A stretch of 35,446 nt of DNA from positions 1 through 35,446 of the forward strand of contig CAZIWJ010000004.1 of assembly GCA_964542855.1 (NCBI GenBank). The letters run 5' to 3'. The notes under the pieces were generated by a model. The model had not been told where the DNA came from. It did no database searches and was given only the letters and a program-made list of their open reading frames with translations. Numbering within the stretch: position 1 is the stretch's first letter; the number at the start of each line of letters is the position of its first letter. Both the position numbers and the translations under genes were made by a program. This DNA comes from CAZIWJ01 sp964542855 (GTDB taxonomy: Bacteria; Bacteroidota; Bacteroidia; Cytophagales; Cyclobacteriaceae). This document shows positions 24,668-32,788 of this stretch, one piece after another.

Positions 24668-25576
24668 ATGAATAATAACATCCTCGATGAATTTAGATAT
24701 GCATTTGTAAGACCTGACAACGGGCTGATCAAGATTATTTTAATCAACGCATCAGTTTTTGTTCTGCTTACGATACTGAATGTGATATTTACGCTTTCTA
24801 AAGCTAATGGTATATATCAACTCATCCTGGAGCAGCTAATGCTCCCGGCATCTTTACCCAGTTTCATTTACCGGCCCTGGACCCTGGTTACTTACTTTTT
24901 TGTACATACCGGCTTCTTTCATATCCTGTTTAACATGCTCTTCCTGTACTGGTTCGGACGGATCATCAACGAATTCCTGGGCAGTGAAAAAATTGTCAAC
25001 CTCTACGTGCTGGGTGGCCTGGCCGGTGGCGTTTTCTACATGTTGATTTATAACCTTCTACCCTACTTCAGCGACCAGGTTGAAGTTTCTGTACTCCTCG
25101 GAGCTTCAGCCGGTGTATTTGCCATTGTGGTAGGAGCCGCCACGTTCATGCCTAACTATACTCTGTCATTTATTCTAATCGGCCCGGTAAAAATCAAGTA
25201 TATCGCACTGGTTTACGTGTTCATGTCTTTCGCACAGTCGGCCGGCTCTAATGCCGGAGGAGAACTGGCCCACCTGGCAGGGGCGGCGGTTGGTTTCATT
25301 TTCATCAATCAGATGAAAAAGGGAAACGACCTGGGACAGCCAGTAACCCAGTTTTTCGATTTCGTAAGAAGCCTGTTCATTTCTCAACCTAAAGTAAAGG
25401 TTAGCTACCGGAATACTGAGAAACGAACCAGTACTGCTAACCGGAAAAGAAGCGCAGGTAAGCACTACACCCAGGATGAAATCGATGCCATTCTCGATAA
25501 AATTTCTGAGAAAGGATACGACAGCCTTACCAAGGAAGAAAAGCAGAAACTTTTCGACGCTTCTCGAAAGGAGTAA
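24668..25576 (+). CDS. Rhomboid-family intramembrane protease with C-terminal DUF6576-like tail (second of a pair)
   Basis: A 302-residue rhomboid protein with about six membrane helices up to residue ~215. The HTGFFHILFNM segment precedes helix 2. The active-site serine is S147 in GASAGVFAI, where the usual GxSG ends in alanine instead of glycine, and the partner histidine is H202 in AHLAGAAVG. The dyad is kept, so activity is plausible. Residues ~218-302 are a cytoplasmic charged tail ending in a helical hairpin, YTQDEIDAILDKI and LTKEEKQKLFDAS, which resembles the DUF6576 domain attached to Bacteroidota rhomboids (recalled, not searched). It lacks the long internal insert of the upstream paralogue. 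The gene ends the mutL operon; no clear hairpin terminator follows. Confidence 0.93.
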   Translation: MNNNILDEFRYAFVRPDNGLIKIILINASVFVLLTILNVIFTLSKANGIYQLILEQLMLPASLPSFIYRPWTLVTYFFVHTGFFHILFNMLFLYWFGRIINEFLGSEKIVNLYVLGGLAGGVFYMLIYNLLPYFSDQVEVSVLLGASAGVFAIVVGAATFMPNYTLSFILIGPVKIKYIALVYVFMSFAQSAGSNAGGELAHLAGAAVGFIFINQMKKGNDLGQPVTQFFDFVRSLFISQPKVKVSYRNTEKRTSTANRKRSAGKHYTQDEIDAILDKISEKGYDSLTKEEKQKLFDASRKE

Positions 25577-25692
25577 GCCTGTTGTCAGATATATTTTTTC
25601 TGCTTTCTGGCTTTGGCACGGCTTTCCTTACCGATCTGTTTAGTCTATTAATAAATTATTCAATAGTTTAGCAGCCTGAAAATTTAACGGTT

Positions 25693-26520
25693 ATGGCAAA
25701 AAACTTACTGGAAGGAAAGCGGGGAATCATTTTTGGTGCCCTCGACGAAAACTCAATCGCCTGGAAAGTGGCCCTGAAGGCTAAAGAAGAAGGCGCAACG
25801 TTTACGCTCACCAATGCGCCTATTGCCTTGCGCATGGGTAAAATAAATGAACTTGCCGAAACCTGTGAAACAACGGTAATCCCTGCAGACGCTACTTCCC
25901 TCGACGACCTCGACAAGCTGTTCACCGAGTCGACCGAAATCCTGGAAGGCAAAATTGATTTCATCCTGCACGCCATTGGTATGAGCCCCAATGTTCGAAA
26001 AAAGCGCGATTATGGAAACCTGAACTACGACTGGTTCCTCAAGGCGCTAGATATTTCGGGGGTTTCTTTCCATAAAGTAATGCAGGTAGCTGAGAAAAAA
26101 GACGTCATGAACGAATGGGGGTCCATCCTCGCCCTGTCTTACGTTGCCGCCCAGCGAAGCTTCCCCGACTACGGCGATATGGCACAGGCCAAGGCTGTAC
26201 TGGAATCTGTTGCCCGTAGCTACGGACAACGCTTTGCCCGCCTGAAAAAAGTTCGGGTGAATACCATTTCCCAATCTCCTACCATGACTACCGCAGGAAC
26301 CGGTATCAGCGGCTTTGATGTATTCTACGACTACGCCAACAAGCTGTCGCCACTGGGTAATGCCTCGGCCGAAGATTGTGCAAATTATTGTATTGCCATG
26401 TTTTCCGATTATACCCGGATGGTTACCATGCAGAACCTCATGCACGATGGAGGCTTTTCTACCTCTGGAATTACTGACGAAATAATGAATGCACTGGGCA
26501 CCGAAAAGTCTGACCATTGA
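25693..26520 (+). CDS. fabI: Enoyl-[acyl-carrier-protein] reductase (NADH)
   Basis: FabI reduces trans-2-enoyl-ACP in the last step of each fatty-acid elongation round. This 275-residue SDR-fold protein has the atypical nucleotide motif of FabI (GKRGIIFGALDENSIAW) and the HAIGMSPN loop. The active site is Y150, Y160 and K167 (SYVAAQRSFPDY, then GDMAQAK), with exactly the spacing of E. coli Y146, Y156 and K163. The C-terminal region (NLMHDGGFSTSGI) is typical for the family and is the place where triclosan-type inhibitors and NAD meet in homologues. The stop codon overlaps the start of ispE by 4 bases (TTGA), so the two genes are coupled. Confidence 0.96.
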   Translation: MAKNLLEGKRGIIFGALDENSIAWKVALKAKEEGATFTLTNAPIALRMGKINELAETCETTVIPADATSLDDLDKLFTESTEILEGKIDFILHAIGMSPNVRKKRDYGNLNYDWFLKALDISGVSFHKVMQVAEKKDVMNEWGSILALSYVAAQRSFPDYGDMAQAKAVLESVARSYGQRFARLKKVRVNTISQSPTMTTAGTGISGFDVFYDYANKLSPLGNASAEDCANYCIAMFSDYTRMVTMQNLMHDGGFSTSGITDEIMNALGTEKSDH

Positions 26521-27329
26521 TTAGTTTTCCCAATGCCAAAATAAACCTGGGCCTTCACGTGGTAGCCAAACGTGCTGATGGCTACCATGACCTGGAGACT
26601 TGCTTCGTACCAGTTAACTGGTGCGATATCCTTGAAATTATTGAATCCACGCATACCCGCTTCGAGAGTTCGGGCATTTCCATTCCCGGCGACCCAGAGT
26701 CTAACCTTTGTTTGCAGGCCTATCATCTGCTTCAGGATGACTATGACTTACCCCCGGTACATATCTACCTGCATAAGCTGATTCCCGTTGGTGCCGGCCT
26801 GGGAGGAGGGTCGGCCGACGCTTCGTTTACTCTGAAACTACTGAACGACCTGTTCGAACTCAACCTTACCCCAGCCCGGCTGGAACAGTACGCAGCCAGG
26901 CTGGGAAGCGATTGCCCGTTCTTCATTAGAAATGAACCTGTACTTGCCTACAGAACCGGTAATGAATTCTGCCCGGTGAATGTGAACCTAAAAGGAACGC
27001 AGGTAGTATTGGTTCACCCGGAAATAAACATTAGTACCCGGGAAGCTTACAGCGGTATTACTCCCGCTAAACCGGATTGCCCGTTAAAGAAAATACTTGA
27101 AACGGTTCCGGTTGATGAATGGAACCGAAATGTTAAGAATGACTTTGAACCTGGAATATTTTCTGCAAAACCACAACTGCAGGATATAAAAGATCAGCTG
27201 TACGATGTTGGGGCTTATTATGCGGCCATGAGTGGTTCTGGCTCCACTATATACGGCTTCTTTAATTCTACTCCCGAGTACCTTCCATTTCCCGGTAATT
27301 ATACCGTAAAAGTATTGCAGGTTCAGTAA
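26517..27329 (+). CDS. ispE: 4-diphosphocytidyl-2-C-methyl-D-erythritol kinase
   Basis: IspE phosphorylates CDP-methylerythritol in the MEP pathway for isoprenoid precursors. The 270-residue GHMP kinase has the N-terminal FPNAKINLGLHV with K8, the ATP-binding glycine-rich loop PVGAGLGGGSADAS (about 90-103), catalytic D132 in LGSDCPFF, and the C-terminal AAMSGSGSTIYGFF loop. The start is forced: an in-frame TGA lies two codons upstream, and the conserved NAKIN begins at residue 6, leaving only TTG (26517) or ATT as initiator. The TTG overlaps the fabI stop. Pairing of fatty-acid and isoprenoid genes has no clear biochemical meaning beyond lipid supply. Confidence 0.95.
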   Translation: MISFPNAKINLGLHVVAKRADGYHDLETCFVPVNWCDILEIIESTHTRFESSGISIPGDPESNLCLQAYHLLQDDYDLPPVHIYLHKLIPVGAGLGGGSADASFTLKLLNDLFELNLTPARLEQYAARLGSDCPFFIRNEPVLAYRTGNEFCPVNVNLKGTQVVLVHPEINISTREAYSGITPAKPDCPLKKILETVPVDEWNRNVKNDFEPGIFSAKPQLQDIKDQLYDVGAYYAAMSGSGSTIYGFFNSTPEYLPFPGNYTVKVLQVQ

Positions 27330-27798
27330 GAATTTTATCCTTATCGCACGCCTATATTTCCTGTTGGCAGGGTCCGGAAAAATGGGTTGTGCGGGCAAAC
27401 CATCATTCCATTCTCAGCCATCCAGAACGTAAAATTGGCCGGGATTTACCGGAAAACGGAACAGGAGCGAAAAAAACGGCCTCCCTGAAAGCCCTGAAAC
27501 TGCACAATACCATTATTCATTTAAACTGGGAACTTACGCTGGAAAAAGCCTGCTGCAAAACTAGTGCATATTGTACCCTGTACGTTTAAATCGACAACCA
27601 GCGCGGATTTTATGAACAGTTCCAGCGAATAGAAAATACTGGAAATTAACTGGTTGAATAATCTTTTTTCTCTAACCTGGAGAGGGGTATCATTCCCGGT
27701 AATTTGGTACAACCCACTGGCAAGACAGTGATTTTTGCTTTACATTACAAACAAACTACTGCCAGGCATAGTCTCATGCTTACGGTTATCTTGTAAAT
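27330..27798. other. Gene-free stretch between ispE and the helicase gene
   Basis: About 470 bases with only short frames (up to ~66 codons) that show no family resemblance and no coding-like pattern. No RNA gene or transposon end was recognised. The last 100 bases should contain the helicase promoter. A weak match is TTG (about 27704) and GATTTTTG (about 27730) with 23-base spacing, one mismatch from TAnnTTTG. The stretch could be a decayed gene, but I could not match the fragments to any protein. Confidence 0.45.
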
Positions 27799-30700
27799 AT
27801 GCACGAACTCCTTAAGTACTACCAACGCCGATTAACAGACCTGAGTGGAAGAAATCGTTCGTTGTTGCTGAACCGTCTGTACGCTCAGTACCATATCGAC
27901 TTGCACGCTTTTGATTTCGTACACCCCGATCAGTCTTCTTTTAAAATTATTGAATGGCTGATTGCCCACGCCTTTAAACAAGAAGATCAACCACTAAGCT
28001 TGTGCCCCTATGCCGACAGCCGGGATGAGAACGTTAATAAATTAAGCCGCAAACTGCGCCGGCTTACCCGCACTTACGAATTTATTAACCAGGAGCAGGG
28101 TACCCGCGATTTGTACGTAGCTTACCCGTTTGTTCGCGGACAGTTCAGCGATGAAACCCCGGTAAGGGCCCCGTTACTTTATTTCCCGGTGCACATCGGC
28201 CTGAACGAAAAGAAAACCGAATGGCAATTATCTTTACGTGAAGGTGAAGGCATTATCATTAACCGCACTTTTGTTCAGGCTTACGCTTATTTCAATGAAA
28301 CGCCACTCGATGTAGCATTAATGGACACCGAGTTAAACGACATTGATACCGACAGCCGGGTGTTCCGCACCCAGCTCTACCAGTTACTGAAAGAAAGTTA
28401 CGTGGAGCTGAACTTCAACCAGGAACTGTTTATCGATTCATTAACTCCTTTTCAATCATTTACCCGCAAGGAATTAACCCAGCAGGAAAAGGCAGGCGAA
28501 CTGAAGCTATACCCGGAAGCTGTACTGGGCGTATTCTCTATTTCGGGTTCTTACCTCATGCCCGATTATGAGCAGATGGTGGATAGTAAGGCCGTTAAAG
28601 ACCTGGAAGGTTTCTTTGCCTCCCGTGTGCACCCCGAAGATTTTCTGCTGAAAGAAAACTCCCAACCCGGTTCTTTCAGCCGCCGATTTTTCCTTAATAA
28701 GGTTAAAGAAGAACAGCTATTAGCCCCATTCGCCATGGATGCATACCAGGAAAATGCCCTAAAAGCCGTGAAAAGGGGAAATTCAATTGTGGTACATGGC
28801 CCCCCGGGTACGGGTAAATCGCAGTTTATCAGTAACCTGATTGCCGACTACATCGGCAGCGGGCAGCGTGTACTCCTGGTTTGCCAGAAGCGGGTGGCCC
28901 TTGATGTGGTGTACGAAAAACTGAAGGATGAAGAACTGGAAGAGTTTGCCGCCCTGGTGCACGACTTTAAATCGGACTGGAAAACCATCTACGCCAGGCT
29001 TAATCACCACATCGATAGCCTGAGCGAGTACGAAGTTAAGAACAGTAATGTAGACACCGTTTACCTGGAGCGTGATTTCCAGCAGCAAAGCCGCCGGATT
29101 GAACAGATTTCGGAAGAACTCGATGAATTTAAAGAAACCCTGTTCGATGAGCGGGAGGCCGGTATTTCTGCCAAGGAATTATATCTTACTTCAAACCTTA
29201 ACGCCGATTCGGTTAACCTAAAGGAAGAATACCGCTTTTTTAATTTTCGTGAACTGGATGGCTTCCTTGGAAAGCTGCGCCTCTACTTCACCTTTTTTGC
29301 CCGCTTTAGCCACAATAATTACCCCTGGCGGGTGCGTCGCTCTTTTCGCCAGTTTACTTCCGGCGACCTGAAAGATATGCTCGACATGCTGCAGCGCATT
29401 CCGGGGCAAAAGAGTAAACTGGCCAAAGAAGCCAGCATTATATTAAATGCTCCTACCGATTTTACCACCTGCGTCGGCTTCGTGGAAAAAATGCAGGACA
29501 TAGAAAACTTCGTTTCACTGGTACAAGACGACCGGACGTACAAGTATTTACAGCATATTGTTTACAGCGATGAACCGTTTTCTGAAGCCCTCTGGCTCAA
29601 TAACATGGAACGGATTGTCATGGACTGTTACGAGGATGAAGCGCCCGAACTTACCCTCACCACTTCCGAACTGGGCGAATTTCAGAATGCCCTTCAGAAT
29701 GCGCTGGAGGTAAGAAAAAATATTTTTACCTGGATCCGTTGGCAGTTTTTCTCCAAAGAGAAAAAGTATGTAAAGCAGGTAGCAGCTTCCAATAAGTTGA
29801 AGCTGAACCGGAAAGGCCTGAATGCCCTGGCGCGCCGTATCGACAACCGGCTGAACCTGGAACATAACTTTACCAAGTTGCGCAACAGCAAATGGCTGAT
29901 GGATGTGCCCGAGCAGGACGACCTGAAAGCGTACCGCGAAGGGGAAATGAGGCTTTGGTTTTACCACCAGAAGCAGGCGCTTGATGCCTATCTCCTTTAC
30001 AAGAAAACCAGAAACTTCCGGGACTACTTCAACGTGTTGCACCTCGAGAATGAAGAACTGCGCAAAAGAGCTAAAAACCTCCTTCATCTGCTCAATACCA
30101 TTCCTGAAATTACCCGGAAGTGGTCCGCTTATCTTACCGATTTCCAAACCAAAAAAATAGTTGAAACGGAAGACTTCTATCATAAGCTGAGCGTAGCCCT
30201 GAAGGAAGACTTTGAAAACCTCTGCATTTATGACCAGCTGAAAGCTGACTTTCTGGATCACGAGCAGCACGCAATTCAGCATATCGCCGAATTCAACAGT
30301 GAAATTACTGCAGAGCAGGCTGAAGCTCTGTTTCAGAACAGCCTTCGTTTGGCCTGGATAGAGCACATGGAAATTAAGAACCCGGTGTTGCGCATGGTAA
30401 GCTCACAGAAGATGGGAATGCTTGAAAGCGAACTACAGGAATGCATCCGCACCAAGTTGCGCATCGTCGGCGATATTCTTCGGCTTAAACTGAAAGAGCA
30501 GACGTACCGCAACCTGGAATATAACCGGTTGAATAACAGGGTTACTTACCGTGATTTACAGCACCAGGTTACCAAGAAGCGAAAAGTTTGGCCGCTCCGA
30601 AAAGTGGTTCATGAGTTCATTGATGAAGTGTTCCAGTTAATACCCTGCTGGATGGCTTCACCGGAAACGGTTTCAGCCATTTTCCCAATGGAAAATCAGC

Positions 30701-31908
30701 CGGTTTTCGACCTGGTTATTTTCGACGAGGCTTCACAGTGCCTGGCAGAAAAAGCTTTGCCGGCTATGTACCGGGCCAAACAGATTGTAGTGGCCGGCGA
30801 TAGCCAGCAACTGGCACCCAACGACCTGTACCGGGTACGGTACGAAGAGGAAACGGAAGAAGATGCAAACGATGCCTTTGCGCTGGAAGCCGAGTCGCTG
30901 CTGGAACTGAGTAAGCATTACCTAATGGAAGTACCCCTGCGCGGCCATTACCGCAGTAAGTCGCTGGCCCTGATCGATTTTTCGAATAAGCATTTTTACC
31001 AGAAAAAGCTGCGCCTGCTGCCCGACTTTGTAGAAGCGAATAGTCCTGAACCGGCCATCCGGTACCTCAAGGTGAATGGGCAGTGGAACAATAATGCCAA
31101 CGAGGCGGAAGCCGAACGGATTATTACACTTCTTCAGGATTTACAGGAAAGCAAACGCTCGATCGGGATCATTACCTTCAATACGGCCCAGCAGGATTGC
31201 ATTGCCGAACGGGTAGAAGAAGCCGTACACCAAGGAAAACTACGCCTTCCGGGCCGCTTCTTTATTAAGAATATTGAAAACGTACAGGGAGATGAAACGG
31301 ATATTATTATTTTCTCGGTTGGCTACGCCCCCAATGTGAAAGGTAAGCTAAAAGCCCAGTTTGGCAGCCTCAACCTGGAAGGAGGGGAAAAACGCCTGAA
31401 CGTTGCCGTTACCCGGGCCCGGGAACGCATTTACCTGGTCAGCAGTATCTATCCCGATGAGCTGTCGGTCGATAACGTGAAGAACCAGGGGCCCCGATTG
31501 CTAAAAGAGTACCTGCAGTACGCCCTCGATGTTTCTGAACAACGCTATACTCCAACACCTGTTCCGGTAGATCAGTACCACAATACCTGGTTCCTGAACA
31601 ACCGCTTAATGGAGTGGGCGAAGCAAAGCCTGCCGGACGTAGAGTTTAATACTTTACTACCCTTTGCCGATGTTACAATGCTGGAGCAGCAAAACGATAC
31701 GGGAGAAAAGCAGTACATTGGCCTAATTTCTACCGATGATGCCTTTTACCACCAGAGTTATTCGGCGAAAGAAGCACACGCGTACCGGCCCGAGATGCTA
31801 CGCATGAAGAACTGGAAGTTTAAAATGGTTTACAGCCGGGAGTTCTGGCAGAATACCGAACAGGTAAAAGAAAATATTCTTCGCTTCGTTAAAGTCGGCG
31901 TAAAGTAA
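27799..31908 (+). CDS. Large superfamily 1 (DNA2/NAM7-like) helicase/ATPase
   Basis: A 1369-residue protein. The N-terminal ~320 residues begin with a segment like that of DUF4011-type helicases (RLTDLSGRNRSLLLNRLY). The motor core then appears in pieces: Walker A GPPGTGKS (334-341), followed by a ~600-residue, mostly helical, charged insert. Then come Walker B IFDEASQC (D976, E977), motif III GDSQQLAP (near 998), a motif V-like NVQGDETDIIIFSVG, and motif VI VAVTRARERIYLV (near 1204). All ATPase motifs are intact. No nuclease (PD-(D/E)XK or PLD) motif was recognised in the last 120 residues. Related large helicases occur both as housekeeping-like singletons and inside defence islands; there is no partner gene here. 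It stands alone, with a gene-free stretch upstream and a convergent gene 11 bases downstream. Confidence 0.88.
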   Translation: MHELLKYYQRRLTDLSGRNRSLLLNRLYAQYHIDLHAFDFVHPDQSSFKIIEWLIAHAFKQEDQPLSLCPYADSRDENVNKLSRKLRRLTRTYEFINQEQGTRDLYVAYPFVRGQFSDETPVRAPLLYFPVHIGLNEKKTEWQLSLREGEGIIINRTFVQAYAYFNETPLDVALMDTELNDIDTDSRVFRTQLYQLLKESYVELNFNQELFIDSLTPFQSFTRKELTQQEKAGELKLYPEAVLGVFSISGSYLMPDYEQMVDSKAVKDLEGFFASRVHPEDFLLKENSQPGSFSRRFFLNKVKEEQLLAPFAMDAYQENALKAVKRGNSIVVHGPPGTGKSQFISNLIADYIGSGQRVLLVCQKRVALDVVYEKLKDEELEEFAALVHDFKSDWKTIYARLNHHIDSLSEYEVKNSNVDTVYLERDFQQQSRRIEQISEELDEFKETLFDEREAGISAKELYLTSNLNADSVNLKEEYRFFNFRELDGFLGKLRLYFTFFARFSHNNYPWRVRRSFRQFTSGDLKDMLDMLQRIPGQKSKLAKEASIILNAPTDFTTCVGFVEKMQDIENFVSLVQDDRTYKYLQHIVYSDEPFSEALWLNNMERIVMDCYEDEAPELTLTTSELGEFQNALQNALEVRKNIFTWIRWQFFSKEKKYVKQVAASNKLKLNRKGLNALARRIDNRLNLEHNFTKLRNSKWLMDVPEQDDLKAYREGEMRLWFYHQKQALDAYLLYKKTRNFRDYFNVLHLENEELRKRAKNLLHLLNTIPEITRKWSAYLTDFQTKKIVETEDFYHKLSVALKEDFENLCIYDQLKADFLDHEQHAIQHIAEFNSEITAEQAEALFQNSLRLAWIEHMEIKNPVLRMVSSQKMGMLESELQECIRTKLRIVGDILRLKLKEQTYRNLEYNRLNNRVTYRDLQHQVTKKRKVWPLRKVVHEFIDEVFQLIPCWMASPETVSAIFPMENQPVFDLVIFDEASQCLAEKALPAMYRAKQIVVAGDSQQLAPNDLYRVRYEEETEEDANDAFALEAESLLELSKHYLMEVPLRGHYRSKSLALIDFSNKHFYQKKLRLLPDFVEANSPEPAIRYLKVNGQWNNNANEAEAERIITLLQDLQESKRSIGIITFNTAQQDCIAERVEEAVHQGKLRLPGRFFIKNIENVQGDETDIIIFSVGYAPNVKGKLKAQFGSLNLEGGEKRLNVAVTRARERIYLVSSIYPDELSVDNVKNQGPRLLKEYLQYALDVSEQRYTPTPVPVDQYHNTWFLNNRLMEWAKQSLPDVEFNTLLPFADVTMLEQQNDTGEKQYIGLISTDDAFYHQSYSAKEAHAYRPEMLRMKNWKFKMVYSREFWQNTEQVKENILRFVKVGVK

Positions 31909-31919
31909 TTAAAAGATTA

Positions 31920-32402
31920 TTAAAACTTTCCCGACAACATAGCAGCCAGTTGTTCCAGGTACTGCTGATCAGTAGCATCGAAGTCATTCAGCTGGTGGCT
32001 GTCAATATCCAGTACGGCCGCTACTTTCTTACCCTTAAATACCGGCACCACAATTTCCGATTTCGAGTTGCTGCTGCAGGCAATATGTCCCGGGAACTCA
32101 TTCACATCGGGCACCAGTACGGAGGCTGCCCGCTGGTAAGCCGCTCCGCAAACGCCCTTGTCAAGGGCAATGCGGGTGCAGGCTACCGGCCCCTGGAAAG
32201 GGCCCAGCACCAACTGGTTATCTTCTTTCAGGTAAAAGCCTACCCAGAAAAAATCCATGCTCTGCTTCAGGGCAGCACATACGTTGGCCAGGTTAGCCGT
32301 CAGGTTACTTTCTTCATTAATTAATGCCGCTACCTGGGGCAGCAGGGAACGGTATTTTTCTTCCTTATCTTCAGTTAACGGGATGATCAGATCTTCTGCC
32401 AT
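31920..32402 (-). CDS. Free methionine-(R)-sulfoxide reductase (GAF domain, fRMsr)
   Basis: Reduces free methionine-R-sulfoxide, part of oxidative damage repair. The 160-residue single GAF-domain protein has the family signatures VGFYL, LVLGPFQGPVACTRI, GVCGAAY and FPGHIAC. Three redox cysteines, C75, C85 and C109, have the same spacing (10 and 24) as C84, C94 and C118 of the E. coli enzyme, so catalysis and thiol recycling should work. It lies 18 bases after the decayed aldo/keto reductase on the same strand and converges with the helicase gene (11-base gap). Confidence 0.95.
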   Translation of the reverse strand: MAEDLIIPLTEDKEEKYRSLLPQVAALINEESNLTANLANVCAALKQSMDFFWVGFYLKEDNQLVLGPFQGPVACTRIALDKGVCGAAYQRAASVLVPDVNEFPGHIACSSNSKSEIVVPVFKGKKVAAVLDIDSHQLNDFDATDQQYLEQLAAMLSGKF

Positions 32403-32420
32403 AATTCAATTTACCAACTG

Positions 32421-32774
32421 CTAGTGGACTTTAGGTTTTACATACTTTTCGTAGATGCGATTCATCGCCTGCTTTAGAGCCCCGATAGGAAGAAGAAGAT
32501 CGAAGGCTTCCCCGTTGCGGTTAAAATTCTGGCGATCACCTTCCTCAAAGGTAGGGTTTTGGGTAAACTTCCCGGTTCCCGCTTTTTCACTTATTCCGGC
32601 CTCGTATACATCGGCGGTATCGATAAAATTCATGCCTTCGCCAATGGCTGTATCCAGAATTTTATTGACTTTAGCATCATCGAAGCCGGAACCCCATTTA
32701 CCACCGACCTGTCAGATACTCAGGCCCATTTCTGAAATCGGATAACCGGTTTTTCATAGTATTCTCTTGTTCAT
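32421..32774 (-). pseudogene. Aldo/keto reductase remnant with two nonsense codons and internal deletions
   Basis: Reading leftward from ATG 32774, the frame gives MNKRIL-stop-KTGYPISEMGLSI-stop-QVGGKWGSGFDD and continues through NFIDTADVYEAGISEKA. This is the N-terminus of an aldo/keto reductase, with TGA at 32756-32754 where a glycine (GGA) is expected and at 32714-32712 where a tryptophan (TGG) is expected. After GISEKA it jumps to GTGKFTQNP and RQNFNRNGEAFD, normally ~150 residues further on. It then jumps to the C-terminal RIYEKYVKPKVH, ending at TAG 32423. About 117 codons remain of a usual ~320. Only the stretch from 32633 could still make a 70-residue peptide, without the catalytic lysine and histidine. 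The gene sits between MATE and fRMsr genes on the same strand. Confidence 0.9.
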
Positions 32775-32788
32775 GGTTCTTATTTTGT

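Noticed and set aside
27389..27589. 66-codon frame in the gap before the helicase.
   Set aside because: No family resemblance and no good start context; similar short frames occur on the other strand.
32712..32756. In-frame TGA codons at Gly and Trp positions as a sign of TGA recoding.
   Set aside because: TGA ends several intact genes in the window (for example fabI, the trmH-like gene and the GH3 fusion), and the same gene also has large internal deletions, so ordinary pseudogene decay explains it.
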